A stretch of 55,082 bases of DNA from Alphaproteobacteria bacterium (GCA_027485915.1 JAIXQA010000074.1:1-55082); one strand, 5' to 3'. Shown: positions 45,230 through 54,963, numbered from the stretch's first letter. The notes: generated from the letters alone by a model not told the origin. A program made the numbers and translations.

Positions 45230-46315
45230 TCATAACAAATTCAAAGCCTTCAGGCCCGAAGCAATAATTTTCTGCATTAAGCTCGGAAGAGCTGCTTGGC
45301 TCACGGCCTCGGGCGCAAGACGATGATAGCCTTCCAGATTGCTGATTTCGCTGAGACGAACCGCGAGCACCTGCATCCGAAGGTCAAAATGGGTGAAGAC
45401 ATGACGCACGGAGTCGCACGATATCCAGTCAGCTCTGGGATCGAAGCCCTGCAGCACGCATGCATCCGTTTCATAGGGCGTATCGCGCCAAGCCAGATTA
45501 GGAACTTCTAGCATACCACCCAGCAGGCCCTCATTCAGCCGGCGGCGGACCAAAAGACCATCGGGACCAAGAACCACAAAGGCAACACCATAGCGGACGG
45601 GCTTTAGCTTTTTCGGTTGTTTTTTTGGGTAGTCATTCGCGCATCCTTTTTCATAGGCCTTACAGACTTTCGACCAAGGACAGAGCCCACAGATTGGGTT
45701 GCGGGGCGTACAAATCGTAGCCCCAAGATCCATCATGGCTTGGGCAAAATCCCCTGGACGGTGGGGATGTTCAAACCTAGAAGCCGCCTCGCGAAAAATG
45801 GGCTTTGCAGCAGGCAAAGCCGCTTGGATCAACCAAAGTCGGGAGAGAACGCGCTCTATATTGCCATCGACAGGTACATGGGGGAGGTCAAAAGCGATGG
45901 CTGCGACCGCAGCCGCCGTATAGGGGCCAATACCTTTGATGCTGCGTAAGCCTGCTTCGCCCATGGGAAACCCGCCGAGCGCCGCGATGGCCTTCGCCCC
46001 TTCATGCAGATTGCGCGCCCGAGCATAATAACCGAGCCCCGCCCAAAGACCTAAAATTTCATCCAAAGGAGCAGCTGCTAAGTCTTGAACAGTTGGGAAA
46101 CGTTTTAAGAAGGCGGTAAAATACGGCTTTACTGTCATAACCCCGGTTTGCTGCAGCATAATTTCTGAAAGCCACACATGGTAAGGGTCGGGTCGTTTGC
46201 CGCCCTTTCCTTCTAATGGCGGTACCCGCCAAGGCAGGACACGCGCGTGCGCGTCATACCAATCCAATAATTGGTATCGAAGTTCTGCCAGTGCGTCCGG
46301 GCTGGGGGTACTCAT
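45230..46315 (-). CDS. mutY: A/G-specific adenine glycosylase MutY
   Basis: Base-excision repair glycosylase of 361 residues that removes adenine opposite 8-oxoguanine. The catalytic Glu is in SEIMLQQTGV, the helix-hairpin-helix is SIKGIGPYTAAAVAAIAF, and the conserved Asp is in VPVDGNIERV. The 4Fe-4S ligands are CTPRNPICGLCPWSKVC (C-x6-C-x2-C-x5-C). The C-terminal NUDIX-like domain that reads 8-oxoG is present (from about 230). ATG start. Divergent from the DciA-like gene. This matches the smc - dsbA - DUF721 - mutY - ccrM order known in Caulobacterales. Confidence 0.96.
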   Translation of the reverse strand: MSTPSPDALAELRYQLLDWYDAHARVLPWRVPPLEGKGGKRPDPYHVWLSEIMLQQTGVMTVKPYFTAFLKRFPTVQDLAAAPLDEILGLWAGLGYYARARNLHEGAKAIAALGGFPMGEAGLRSIKGIGPYTAAAVAAIAFDLPHVPVDGNIERVLSRLWLIQAALPAAKPIFREAASRFEHPHRPGDFAQAMMDLGATICTPRNPICGLCPWSKVCKAYEKGCANDYPKKQPKKLKPVRYGVAFVVLGPDGLLVRRRLNEGLLGGMLEVPNLAWRDTPYETDACVLQGFDPRADWISCDSVRHVFTHFDLRMQVLAVRLSEISNLEGYHRLAPEAVSQAALPSLMQKIIASGLKALNLL

Positions 46316-46392
46316 TTCCTGTCCCTAACTGTTTCGATATGCAAATACATCAAGGCCTCGCAGATCACGTGCGAATAGGTTAAGCATTAGGC

Positions 46393-46935
46393 ATGGCGGA
46401 AACATTCTCACCAGACGGCGACGAAAATGGCTTTGACCCGCGTCTCGAAGTCGCGGCGACCGCGTGGCTGTCGCAACGCCGGGGCAAGCCGGTTTGGGCG
46501 GGTCCACCCCCAGTGGCCCGCCTCATCGCGAATTTAGTACCGCAGGATCAACGCAAAGCCGGCATGACCGCGCGCGAGCTGCAGGGCCGCTGGGCCGAAA
46601 TCGTCGGCGATAAAATTGCAACCATTTGTCAGCCAGATCAGATCAAAGGCGAAACGCTTGTTTTGAAAGTCGTTGCCGCAGCAGCCCCCCTGCTCTCCAT
46701 GCGATCAACAGAGATTGTCGGCCTTGTTCGCTTGGCCGGGGCGAGTAAAATCAAGAAGCTATCCTTGGTTCGCGCGCCCTTAAACCAGCCAGCGAAGGCA
46801 CTTGCAAAGCCTGCAAACCGAAAATTGAACGCCAGTGAGCAGCGAAAACTGGATGAACAGCTTGAACAGGTGACACAACCGAGCTTGAAAGCAGCCTTGA
46901 CTCGGTTGGCCGAAGCCACCGCATCTATCGACTAA
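46393..46935 (+). CDS. dciA: DUF721/DciA-family protein
   Basis: Protein of 180 residues. The DUF721 (DciA) domain lies at about 40-135, with LVPQDQRKAGMT, ELQGRWAEIVGDKIA and GETLVLKVVAAAAPLLSMRS. DciA is the ancestral bacterial loader of the replicative helicase DnaB in species without DnaC. The short helical tail is alphaproteobacterial in style. ATG start with a weak ribosome-binding site. Divergent from mutY and upstream of the two DsbA-like genes and smc, so this small region is centred on chromosome maintenance. Confidence 0.82.
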   Translation: MAETFSPDGDENGFDPRLEVAATAWLSQRRGKPVWAGPPPVARLIANLVPQDQRKAGMTARELQGRWAEIVGDKIATICQPDQIKGETLVLKVVAAAAPLLSMRSTEIVGLVRLAGASKIKKLSLVRAPLNQPAKALAKPANRKLNASEQRKLDEQLEQVTQPSLKAALTRLAEATASID

Positions 46936-47017
46936 GTGATGACCTTGCCGGATTGAGGCATATAGGATGACAAAGCCGCCTCGCCTTCAAGGAAGCAGGC
47001 GCAATAGGAGTGACCAG

Positions 47018-47698
47018 ATGTCTTTTCAATTCCCCACCATAGGGTTTGTTACCAAAACCGCCCTTGTCGCGACTGCATTAATCTTAAGTGCTTGTAGCCC
47101 ATCTACTGGCGGCAAATCAGCCGGTGCAACTGGCGGTGCGCTTGAGAATGCCACGGATTTTCCGGTAGGCTCGAAAGATGCCAAAGTCGTGATGATTGAA
47201 TATGCTTCCATCACCTGCCCGCACTGCGCGAGCTTCCACACAGAAGTGCTGCCCACCATCAAAGAAAAATACATCAACACGGGCAAGGTGCGCTATGTGT
47301 TTCGCGAATTCCCAACCGAGCCTGTCCAACTGGCGACCGCAGGCCATTTATTGGCACGCTGCGCCGGTGGCGAAAAACGCGACCAGATCATCGACGCTTT
47401 GATGCGCGGCCAACGTGAATTGTTCACGCAAGCACAAGGCCCTTCAGGTGCTGAGCAGGCCCTTTTGAACGTAGCGGTTTCGGCTGGCATGGATAAGGGC
47501 CAATTTGATGCCTGCATGGCCAATCAAGACTTGCTCAAAGTCTTGGTAGATATCCGAGAAGGCGGCGTCAAAGCCGGCGTTGAAGGCACGCCGACGATCT
47601 TCCTCAATGGGGAGAAGTTTGAGGCCCCTGCAGCCCGCGAAATGACTGCTGATGATGTCAGCAAGGCTATCGATGCGGCTTTGGCTAAGGCAAAATAG
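47018..47698 (+). CDS. DsbA-family thioredoxin-fold lipoprotein
   Basis: Periplasmic thiol:disulfide oxidoreductase-like protein of 226 residues. A signal with lipobox LSAC (about residues 20-23) suggests membrane anchoring. The thioredoxin active site is C67-P-H-C70, and the cis-Pro loop is in GVEGTPTIFLNG. It belongs to the DsbA_FrnE/Thioredoxin_4 type often found next to smc in alphaproteobacteria. I chose the ATG at 47018 with AGGAG 8 bases upstream. The frame is open from 46967. Followed 12 bp later by a paralogue. Confidence 0.93.
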   Translation: MSFQFPTIGFVTKTALVATALILSACSPSTGGKSAGATGGALENATDFPVGSKDAKVVMIEYASITCPHCASFHTEVLPTIKEKYINTGKVRYVFREFPTEPVQLATAGHLLARCAGGEKRDQIIDALMRGQRELFTQAQGPSGAEQALLNVAVSAGMDKGQFDACMANQDLLKVLVDIREGGVKAGVEGTPTIFLNGEKFEAPAAREMTADDVSKAIDAALAKAK

Positions 47699-47710
47699 GG
47701 TTAGACGCCG

Positions 47711-48520
47711 TTGCAACAAAGCCGCCCGTCGCTGGAGTTTAGTTGCGCCAAACCTTGGCCAGCACGGGCGGCTGCTTGCTTGGCGGCCAGCCTGATTGGT
47801 CTGTCATTCTTGGGTGGAATTGCGGCAGCGACCGAAAAGCCTAAGGCGTCAGAGACCAAAGCAAAGGCGGCATCAAACCGCGCTCCGGTACCGTCACCCG
47901 TTCCAGATTGGCCATTGGGCTCCGCGCGCGCCAGGGTGATTTTGATTGAGTATGGTAGCCTTACTTGCTCGCATTGTGCAGACTTCAACAATCACGTCCT
48001 GCCAAGCCTTAAGGCCAGCCATGTGGATACAGGGCATGTCCGCTACGTGTTCCGCGCCTTTCCCACGCCGCCGATAGGATTAGCTTATCCGATGCATAGT
48101 CTGGCCCGGTGCGCCGGCCCAAAGGCCTATCACCGCGTTCTGGATGCCTTTTTTAAAAAACAAAAAATAATCTTTGAAGCTGCCCAGCAAGGTGCGGGGG
48201 CAAAAGATGCAGTCTACGCGGCCTTTAGAGAGTCTAGCGGTATGAGTGCTGCGCAAGCCGATTTGTGTTTGCGAACTCAATCCTATGCAGAAGCGGTCAA
48301 CCAGCAATCAGTGCAAGGCGAAGGTTTGGGCGTGCAGGGCACGCCAACGCTCTTCATCCAGACACCAAAGGGTATCAACCTCCTGCCGCCACCCTATAAT
48401 GCCGAGAGTGTCGCACGAGCTTTAGATGAAGCGATTGCAGCGCTGCCCCCTCTACCGACTGCCCAGGCAACAAAGGCGAATGTAAGGGCTAAAGCCAAGC
48501 CTAGGGCCAAAAAACCATGA
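47711..48520 (+). CDS. Second DsbA-family thioredoxin-fold protein
   Basis: Exported thioredoxin-fold protein of 269 residues. A long N-terminal segment ends in a signal-like helix (LAASLIGLSFLGGIAAA). The active site is C86-S-H-C89, and the cis-Pro loop is GVQGTPTLFIQ. The C-terminal tail is rich in Lys/Ala/Pro. The start at TTG 47711 is uncertain. It has no ideal Shine-Dalgarno and there is no ATG before the active site. It is a tandem paralogue of the preceding DsbA-like gene, with a CSHC rather than CPHC site. Its stop overlaps the smc start (ATGA). Confidence 0.85.
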   Translation: MQQSRPSLEFSCAKPWPARAAACLAASLIGLSFLGGIAAATEKPKASETKAKAASNRAPVPSPVPDWPLGSARARVILIEYGSLTCSHCADFNNHVLPSLKASHVDTGHVRYVFRAFPTPPIGLAYPMHSLARCAGPKAYHRVLDAFFKKQKIIFEAAQQGAGAKDAVYAAFRESSGMSAAQADLCLRTQSYAEAVNQQSVQGEGLGVQGTPTLFIQTPKGINLLPPPYNAESVARALDEAIAALPPLPTAQATKANVRAKAKPRAKKP

Positions 48521-51500
48521 GGGTGACCGATCTGCACGTGGTCGGGTTCAAGTCCTTTGTGGACCCGGTGCATCTGAAGATCGAGCCTGGCCTTACAGGC
48601 ATTGTGGGACCCAATGGCTGTGGCAAATCCAACATCCTAGAATCCCTCCGGTGGGTCATGGGGGCAACCTCGGCGCGTGCCCTGCGCGGCGGTGAAATGG
48701 ACGATGTGATCTTTGCAGGCACCGATAAGCGACCGGCGCGGGACATAGCTGAAGTTGTAATTAGCCTCGACAATCGTGAGGGCCGCGCCCCGGCCCCTTT
48801 TGATCAAGACCCTGTTTTGGAAGTATCGCGCAAAATCCGCCGTGCCGCAGGATCCAGCTTTAAGATCAATGGCAAAGAAGTCCGTGCGCGCGATGTCCAG
48901 CTTTTGTTCGCTGACGCCTCGACCGGAGCCAATTCACCCGCCTTAGTTCGCCAGAATCAAGTCAGCGAATTGATCAATGCTAAACCGGAGAATCGTCGTC
49001 GAATTCTAGAAGAGGCTGCGGGCATTTCCGGTCTATACACCCGCCGACACGAAGCTGAGTTGAAACTCCGCGGCGCACAAACAAACCTCGAGCGGCTCGA
49101 CGATGTGATCCAAGCGATGCAGGACCAGTTGAATGGCCTGCGTCGCCAAGCTCGGCAAGCAACCAAATATCGCGCCGTTGCAGAAGAAATCCGGACACTG
49201 GAAACCTTCCTTTTTGCAAAACGCTATCGGGAAGCCCTCGCCTCACTCGCCCAAGCGCAAGACAGCCAAAGGAAGACCGAGCAAGACTTAGCCGATGCAA
49301 CCATAGCCGCCAATAGGGCAGCGGCGGCGGCTGAAAACTCCGACGAAAGCCTAAGCGGACTGCGCGAAGAACAAGCAGTGGCTGAAGCCATCTTGCGCAG
49401 ATTAGAAGGGCAAAGAATTGCGTGCGAGCGTGACCTACAAAGCGCGCGGGATGCCTTAACTGCGGCAGAAGCTGATCTCCAGCGCATTCGCAATGACCAA
49501 GCGCGCGAACAAAGTCTGTTTGAAGATGCAACGCAGAACCTGCATCAGGTGAGTGAAGCCCTAGGTAACCTGCCTGACCGTAGCGCTTTAGAAGGGGAGA
49601 TTGAACAAGCCAGAGCCGACACAACGCGAGAAAACCAACGGCGTGAGGCTGCAGAGGCGGCTTTGACAGCTGTGATTTCGCAACGTGCGGCTGCTGTTGC
49701 CGAACGCAATGCGCAAAGCCGTGCTTTTGAAGATGCCAAAGGCCAATTGCGTCGCCGTGAGGAAGCCGTTGCCCGGATAGAAACCGAATTAGCGCGTTTG
49801 CATCAGGCCCTTCCAAATGACGATGTTCTCAATATCGCTCGCAAAGAGGCCGAGGCCATAACTGACGCAGCGACTGCAGCGGCAGAGCGTGCAGATCAAA
49901 GCGAAAAAGAAGCAGAAGAAGCGGCCACCCATGAAAGTGAAGCCCGCGAAGCCGCACGCCAAGCGCAAAATCAACTAGATCGCCTGATGTCAGAGTTGAA
50001 GGCGCTAGAGGCCATGACAAAGAAGCCTGCCGTGGGTTCGTGGGGCAAAGTCTTGGACACGATCCGCCCACAACCGGGCTATGAACGCGCAGTGGCAGCA
50101 GCCTTTGGAGATGAACTACAAGCAGCCCTTGATGCAAAGGCACCGTCTGCTTGGACCGGCCAGGATGTTCGTCGCTTTGACTGGCCGGACGGCGTCAGCC
50201 CGCTGACCTCGTTTGTGACCCAGATCCCAGCTCAATTGGAAGCGCGTCTTGCTGGCATAGGCTTGGTCGAGAGTGCCGCGTTTGAACGCCTCACCAACCT
50301 GCCAACTGGCGCGCGCTTGGTAACCCGTGAAGGCGACATGCGGCGTTGGGATGGGTTTGTTCGTCGAAGAGATGCGGTGTCTTCAGCCGCAGCAGAACTC
50401 GAACAGCGCGCGCGACTAGAAGCCTTGCAAGCACAAGTTCCTTCCGCTCAACAAACCGCGCAAGGCCTTGCCAAAGCCGCTGCCGAAGCCCGTGCAAAGG
50501 CTGATCAAAAACGTGCGCAAGCCCGCCACGCGCGCGCTGAAGCACCGCGCGCCTTTGCCGCAGTAGCAGGAGCCCGCGATCGGATCGCGCGGCTTGAAGC
50601 AGAATTTGCTCGCGCGCGAGCGAGCTTTGAGCAAGCCGAAGTCAGCGCGGTTGCAGCCAAAGAAGAGCAACACCAAGCCAAGATGTTGGTAGATGTGGCG
50701 GCTGATCTGCTGGCTGCGCTGCCGCCAGAGGCCGACACCAGCCAGCTCGATGAGGTTCAGGCCCAAGCCCAAGCAGCCCGCGCCGCAGCCAATCATGCCC
50801 AAGCGAGCTTGAACCAAATCCTGTCACGCGCCCAAGCCCGTGATAGCCAAGAAGCAAATCTAAAGCGTGATTTGGCTTCTTGGCAGCACCGTTCAAAGGC
50901 TGCCGAGACGCGCTTAGCGGAGTTGGATCAGGAAAGTGCCAAAGCGCTGGCGCGCAAACAAGCCGCCAGTGATGCACCACAGGAGATTGAAAAGCGCCAG
51001 CGCGAGCTTTTGTCGCAAGTTCCCGCCGCGCAAGCGCGCAAAGCAAAAGCTGATGACGCTATGAGCCAGACCGAAGCCAACATCCGAAATTTGCGCGACC
51101 AAGATCGCTTAGCCAGCCAAGCCCTATCTTCAGCGCGTGAAGCCCGTGCTGCCGCAACCATTCGGACAGAGGCTGCCACCGAGCGCCTGACTGAGTTGAG
51201 CGATGAGATCCGCCGCGCCCTCCAGATGGATCCCGCCGATTGTGAGAAACGAGCCCGCGCCGCCATGGGTGAGGCGTTTGACCAAACCACCATCCAAGCA
51301 ACAGAGCAAAGGCTTGCTAAGCTTCTTTACGAACGCGAGGCCATCGGCGGGGTTAATTTGCGCGCCGATGAAGAAGTAACCGAGCAGGAAGCACGTCTGG
51401 CGGCCCTGGTGGCGGACAAAGACGATTTAACCTCGGCGATCGCCAAGCTGCGCGGCGGCGTCGACCAAATCAATGAAGAGGGCAAAGAACGCCTTGTTGC

Positions 51501-51969
51501 CGCGTTTGATACAGTCCATGGCCATTTCCGCGTTTTGTTTGAAGCCCTGTTTGATGGGGGCACAGCCGAACTGCGACTTACGGAGAGCGATGATCCATTG
51601 GGTGGCGGACTTGAGGTTTATGCGTGCCCGCCCGGGAAAAAACTGCAAAGCCTGACCTTGATGAGTGGCGGAGAACAAGCGCTGACCGCGTCTGCGTTGA
51701 TCTTTGCTGTCTTCTTATCCAATCCTGCGCCAATCTGCGTGCTGGATGAAGTCGACGCGCCTTTGGACGATTCAAACGTCGATCGCTACTGCCGCTTGCT
51801 CAATGAGATGCGGCAACGGACCGAAACCCGCTTTATTGTGATCACCCACCACCCAATCACCATGGCCCGCATGGACCGCCTGTTCGGCGTCACCATGGCA
51901 GAGCGCGGTGTGTCCCAGCTGGTGAGTGTCGACCTGAGTCGTGCAGAGGCTTTGATCTCAGCCGAATAG
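48517..51969 (+). CDS. smc: Chromosome segregation SMC ATPase
   Basis: Structural-maintenance-of-chromosomes protein of 1150 residues. Walker A GPNGCGKSN is at about 31-39. Long coiled coils (about 170-500 and 650-1000) flank a hinge at about 500-640. The ABC signature MSGGEQALTASAL and Walker B ICVLDEVDAPLDDSN are near the C-terminus. It forms the condensin-like complex with ScpA/ScpB, not encoded here, to compact and align the chromosome arms. ATG overlaps the stop of the DsbA-like gene by ATGA. The length is typical. Several long antisense ORFs within it are codon-bias artefacts. Confidence 0.96.
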   Translation: MRVTDLHVVGFKSFVDPVHLKIEPGLTGIVGPNGCGKSNILESLRWVMGATSARALRGGEMDDVIFAGTDKRPARDIAEVVISLDNREGRAPAPFDQDPVLEVSRKIRRAAGSSFKINGKEVRARDVQLLFADASTGANSPALVRQNQVSELINAKPENRRRILEEAAGISGLYTRRHEAELKLRGAQTNLERLDDVIQAMQDQLNGLRRQARQATKYRAVAEEIRTLETFLFAKRYREALASLAQAQDSQRKTEQDLADATIAANRAAAAAENSDESLSGLREEQAVAEAILRRLEGQRIACERDLQSARDALTAAEADLQRIRNDQAREQSLFEDATQNLHQVSEALGNLPDRSALEGEIEQARADTTRENQRREAAEAALTAVISQRAAAVAERNAQSRAFEDAKGQLRRREEAVARIETELARLHQALPNDDVLNIARKEAEAITDAATAAAERADQSEKEAEEAATHESEAREAARQAQNQLDRLMSELKALEAMTKKPAVGSWGKVLDTIRPQPGYERAVAAAFGDELQAALDAKAPSAWTGQDVRRFDWPDGVSPLTSFVTQIPAQLEARLAGIGLVESAAFERLTNLPTGARLVTREGDMRRWDGFVRRRDAVSSAAAELEQRARLEALQAQVPSAQQTAQGLAKAAAEARAKADQKRAQARHARAEAPRAFAAVAGARDRIARLEAEFARARASFEQAEVSAVAAKEEQHQAKMLVDVAADLLAALPPEADTSQLDEVQAQAQAARAAANHAQASLNQILSRAQARDSQEANLKRDLASWQHRSKAAETRLAELDQESAKALARKQAASDAPQEIEKRQRELLSQVPAAQARKAKADDAMSQTEANIRNLRDQDRLASQALSSAREARAAATIRTEAATERLTELSDEIRRALQMDPADCEKRARAAMGEAFDQTTIQATEQRLAKLLYEREAIGGVNLRADEEVTEQEARLAALVADKDDLTSAIAKLRGGVDQINEEGKERLVAAFDTVHGHFRVLFEALFDGGTAELRLTESDDPLGGGLEVYACPPGKKLQSLTLMSGGEQALTASALIFAVFLSNPAPICVLDEVDAPLDDSNVDRYCRLLNEMRQRTETRFIVITHHPITMARMDRLFGVTMAERGVSQLVSVDLSRAEALISAE

Positions 51970-52152
51970 GTCGACCGCGCGCGTCGCGGCCTCAATCGAT
52001 TGCACAACAATCATGCACGGCCGTCACTAATTTGTGACTGTTCTGCAACAAGTTTGACTCAAAGTCGCTCTTAGCGTGACTCACGTGCGAAATTTTGGAC
52101 ATTTGGATGATCACCGCCTTGTCATAACATTTTTGTGAGATATCGACGAAAG

Positions 52153-52187
52153 GTCAGTGTTTTTACAAAACTGACTTCGAGAAGTCA
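52153..52187 (+). promoter_or_regulatory. Two overlapping hairpins in the leader of the TonB-dependent receptor
   Basis: GTCAGT...ACTGAC (52153-52158 with 52170-52175) and the perfect TGACTTC-GA-GAAGTCA dyad (52172-52187) share TGAC at 52172-52175. Only one can form at a time. They end 20 bp before the start codon, just ahead of the Shine-Dalgarno AAGGA. They may be an operator for a repressor or a leader RNA switch. The rest of the 51970-52207 gap shows no clear motif. Confidence 0.4.
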
Positions 52188-52207
52188 CAATTAAGGATAA
52201 AACATCC

Positions 52208-54784
52208 ATGAACAAAACGACGAAACTGAGCGGCGCAAGTCTGTTGGCCCTGTCGGTCGCATCCGCGCTGATCGTAGCGGCTCCCCAATTCGCCCTCGCC
52301 CAAGCAGCACCAGCTGCTGCAGATGCGCCTGCCGAAGAAGTGATCATCGTGACTGGCAGCCGTCGCGCAGTCCGGTCCACTGCTGACACGCCCGCCCCAG
52401 TCGACATCATTAGCGGGGCTGAAATTGCGGCCCAAGGCGATACCGACGTTGCCAACATGATCCGCAACGTTGTTCCTTCGTTCAACGTCAATACTCAGTC
52501 GATCAGCGATGCTGCCTCGATCGTTCGGCCAGCCAACCTTCGCGGTTTGGCTCCAGATCACACATTGGTCTTGATCAATGGCAAGCGTCGCCATCGTTCG
52601 GCAGTTGTGGCCTTCCTCGGCGGCGGTATTTCTGATGGTGCCCAAGGGCCCGACATTTCGATTTTCCCAACAATCGGATTGAAGCAAGTTCAAGTTCTGC
52701 GCGATGGCGCGGCGGCTCAATACGGTTCTGATGCAGTCGCTGGTGTGATGAATTTCCGCCTGCGCGATGACACGGACTCCTTCGAAGTCGAAGCCAAATA
52801 TGGCCAATTCTACGAGGGCGACGGCACAACTTATCAAATCGCCGGTAATTTCGGCGTCGCTCTGACCGAGGCAGGCTTTGCAAACTTAACGCTTGAATAT
52901 CGTGAAGCCGGTGAAACCAGTCGCTCGGTTCAACGTGGAGATGCAGCTGCGCTGCGCGCAGCTGGCAACACAAACGTGCCTGCGACGCCTGTTCAGACTT
53001 GGGGTTCTCCTGAAATCAAGAGTGAGTTTAAGGCATTCTTGAATGCTGGTATCGATGCTGGGGAAGACCGCTCCTTCTATGCGTTTGGTAACTATGGGAA
53101 GAAAGAAACCGATGGCGGTTTCTATTATCGTAACCCAAATACCCGTGCTGGTGTCTATTCAAACAATGGTGGGACGACTTGGCTGGTAGGCGACCTCACC
53201 CCGGGCACGACGCCTTGTGCGGCCGTTGCGCCAAGCGCTGCAGGGCTTGCAGCCTTGAGAGCCGATCCAAACTGCTTCGCCTTTGTGGAATTGTTCCCCG
53301 GCGGCTTTACACCTCGCTTTGGCGGGGAGTTGACTGACCTTGCCGGTTACCTCGGCACGAAGGGGAAGATAAAGGGCATCGATTATGATATCAGCTTCGG
53401 CGTTGGCATGAGCGATGTCGACTTCAATATTCGTAACACGATCAACCCTTCCTTGGGTCCCAATACGCCAACCAGCTTCCGCCCAGGTGGTCAGACTCAA
53501 TTGGAGAAGACCTTCAACGTGGATCTGACGTATGCGATGCCCGTGGCATCATTCGCCTCACCTTTGAACATTGCCGGTGGCTTTGAATGGCGCAATGAAT
53601 CCTTCGAGTTAAAGGCGGGTGATCAGGCATCGTGGGAGCGCGGTCCATTGGCTGACCAAGGCTTTGGTTTAGGTTCCAACGGTTTCCAAGGCTTCAACCC
53701 ATCCACGGCTGGAAAATGGAATCGTTCCAACGTTGCGGTCTATGTCGATCTTGAAGCGGACGTAACCGAAATGGTGACCCTGGGTGCAGCGGTGCGCAGC
53801 GAAGACTTTGAAGACTTTGGCACCACCACCAATTATAAATTGTCGGGTCTGGTGCATGCCAACGATGCTTTGACACTCCGCTCAACCTATTCAACTGGAT
53901 TCCGCGCGCCAACGCCGGGTCAGTCCAACATCATCAACACCACGACTTCGCTCGTTAGCTCCGGTGGCGTTCAAAGCCTTCAGAACACCGGCACAATCCC
54001 ACCGACTTCGGTACTGGGAAAATTGCTGGGTGGTAAACCTCTGAAGCCTGAAACTTCGAAGAACTTCTCGATCGGTGCTGGTCTTGGACTGGGCAGATTC
54101 AAAGCGACGTTGGACTTCTTCAATATCAAAATGGAAGACCGGATTAGGTTGGCCGCACCGACCGGTTCGCTAACTTCTGCGCAGCTCGCTGCGTTGACGC
54201 CCGCCGAGCTCGCCGCAATCCGGGCTTTAGGAGGGGATACACCCGACTTCACCGCCTTCAAATACTACGTCAATGGCGTGGATACCACCACCCAAGGCGT
54301 CGACTTTGTGGCTTCTTATCCATTGGATCTTTTCGGCGGCAAGACCAATTTGTCGTTTGCGGCCAACTGGACCGAGACAGACGTGACGCGCGGTGAAAAG
54401 CTGGTTGGCTTGGAATCTGATGGCAATGCTGGCTTGCGACAAATGGAAGAAGGCTTGCCCAAATTCCGCGGCAATATTGGCCTCAGCCATTCAATCGGTA
54501 AGTGGAACTTCAATGGCCGTCTGAACTATTTCGGCGAGTTCTATGAAGCCCATGCGGATGCCTTCGATCTGCCGATCGATGGCGACGCGCAGGTAACCTT
54601 GGATGCTGAAGTCACTTATGCCTTGACCGATGCCATCGCGTTAACCGTAGGCGCTGAAAATCTGACGGACAGCTATCCAACCAAAAACCCATATGCGACC
54701 GTTCTCGGGGCCCAATATGCAACCACTGCACCTGGTGGCTTTAATGGCGGCTTCTACTATCTGAAGCTGAGCTACAAGCGCTAA
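52208..54784 (+). CDS. TonB-dependent outer-membrane receptor (second copy)
   Basis: Outer-membrane transporter of 858 residues. The signal peptide (1-31) ends FALAQAAP. The plug has VIIVTGSRR, LRGLAPDHTLVLINGKRRH and DGAAAQYGSDAVAGVMNFRL. A beta-barrel follows and ends YLKLSYKR, with aromatics in the last strand. It shares the plug signature and architecture with the receptor at 28565, so the two are paralogues. The substrate is unknown. The ATG has AAGGA 9 bases upstream. Followed by a strong terminator. Confidence 0.95.
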   Translation: MNKTTKLSGASLLALSVASALIVAAPQFALAQAAPAAADAPAEEVIIVTGSRRAVRSTADTPAPVDIISGAEIAAQGDTDVANMIRNVVPSFNVNTQSISDAASIVRPANLRGLAPDHTLVLINGKRRHRSAVVAFLGGGISDGAQGPDISIFPTIGLKQVQVLRDGAAAQYGSDAVAGVMNFRLRDDTDSFEVEAKYGQFYEGDGTTYQIAGNFGVALTEAGFANLTLEYREAGETSRSVQRGDAAALRAAGNTNVPATPVQTWGSPEIKSEFKAFLNAGIDAGEDRSFYAFGNYGKKETDGGFYYRNPNTRAGVYSNNGGTTWLVGDLTPGTTPCAAVAPSAAGLAALRADPNCFAFVELFPGGFTPRFGGELTDLAGYLGTKGKIKGIDYDISFGVGMSDVDFNIRNTINPSLGPNTPTSFRPGGQTQLEKTFNVDLTYAMPVASFASPLNIAGGFEWRNESFELKAGDQASWERGPLADQGFGLGSNGFQGFNPSTAGKWNRSNVAVYVDLEADVTEMVTLGAAVRSEDFEDFGTTTNYKLSGLVHANDALTLRSTYSTGFRAPTPGQSNIINTTTSLVSSGGVQSLQNTGTIPPTSVLGKLLGGKPLKPETSKNFSIGAGLGLGRFKATLDFFNIKMEDRIRLAAPTGSLTSAQLAALTPAELAAIRALGGDTPDFTAFKYYVNGVDTTTQGVDFVASYPLDLFGGKTNLSFAANWTETDVTRGEKLVGLESDGNAGLRQMEEGLPKFRGNIGLSHSIGKWNFNGRLNYFGEFYEAHADAFDLPIDGDAQVTLDAEVTYALTDAIALTVGAENLTDSYPTKNPYATVLGAQYATTAPGGFNGGFYYLKLSYKR

Positions 54785-54809
54785 TCGCAGATTTGGTTAG
54801 CAACAATCT

Positions 54810-54843
54810 GGGCTCGGCAGGTTTCTGCCGGGCCCTCTTTTTT
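54810..54843 (+). terminator. Rho-independent terminator after the TonB-dependent receptor
   Basis: Stem GGGCTCGGCAG / CTGCCGGGCCC (11 pairs with one T:G), loop GTTT, then TCTTTTTT. It begins 26 bp after the stop codon. Confidence 0.93.
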
Positions 54844-54890
54844 GTTGCCCGCCGGAGCGTGAGCTTCGAGCGGGGACCTCAGGGGACTTT

Positions 54891-54932
54891 GCGGATCAAG
54901 GTCAGGGACTCGGCTTCGCCGTCCGGGATGAC
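54891..54932. repeat. Possible dispersed intergenic palindromic element
   Basis: The reverse complement begins GTCATCCCGGACGGCGAAGC and continues with a G/A-rich arm. This is the general form of the short palindromic elements (GTCATCCCGG...) scattered between genes in many alphaproteobacteria. Only one copy is visible in the window, so its repeat status cannot be confirmed here. Confidence 0.35.
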
Positions 54933-54963
54933 ACCGCCTTTTGAATAGTAGCAACACGATTAG

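Noticed and set aside
48980-49816. Long minus-strand ORF of 278 codons inside smc
   Set aside because: It lies fully antisense to the coiled-coil region of a complete smc gene, has no ribosome-binding site or domain, and reflects the codon bias of the sense frame.
52163-52837. Minus-strand ORF of 224 codons over the start of the second receptor
   Set aside because: It crosses the leader and plug-coding region of a certain gene and resembles the antisense frame seen opposite the other receptor.
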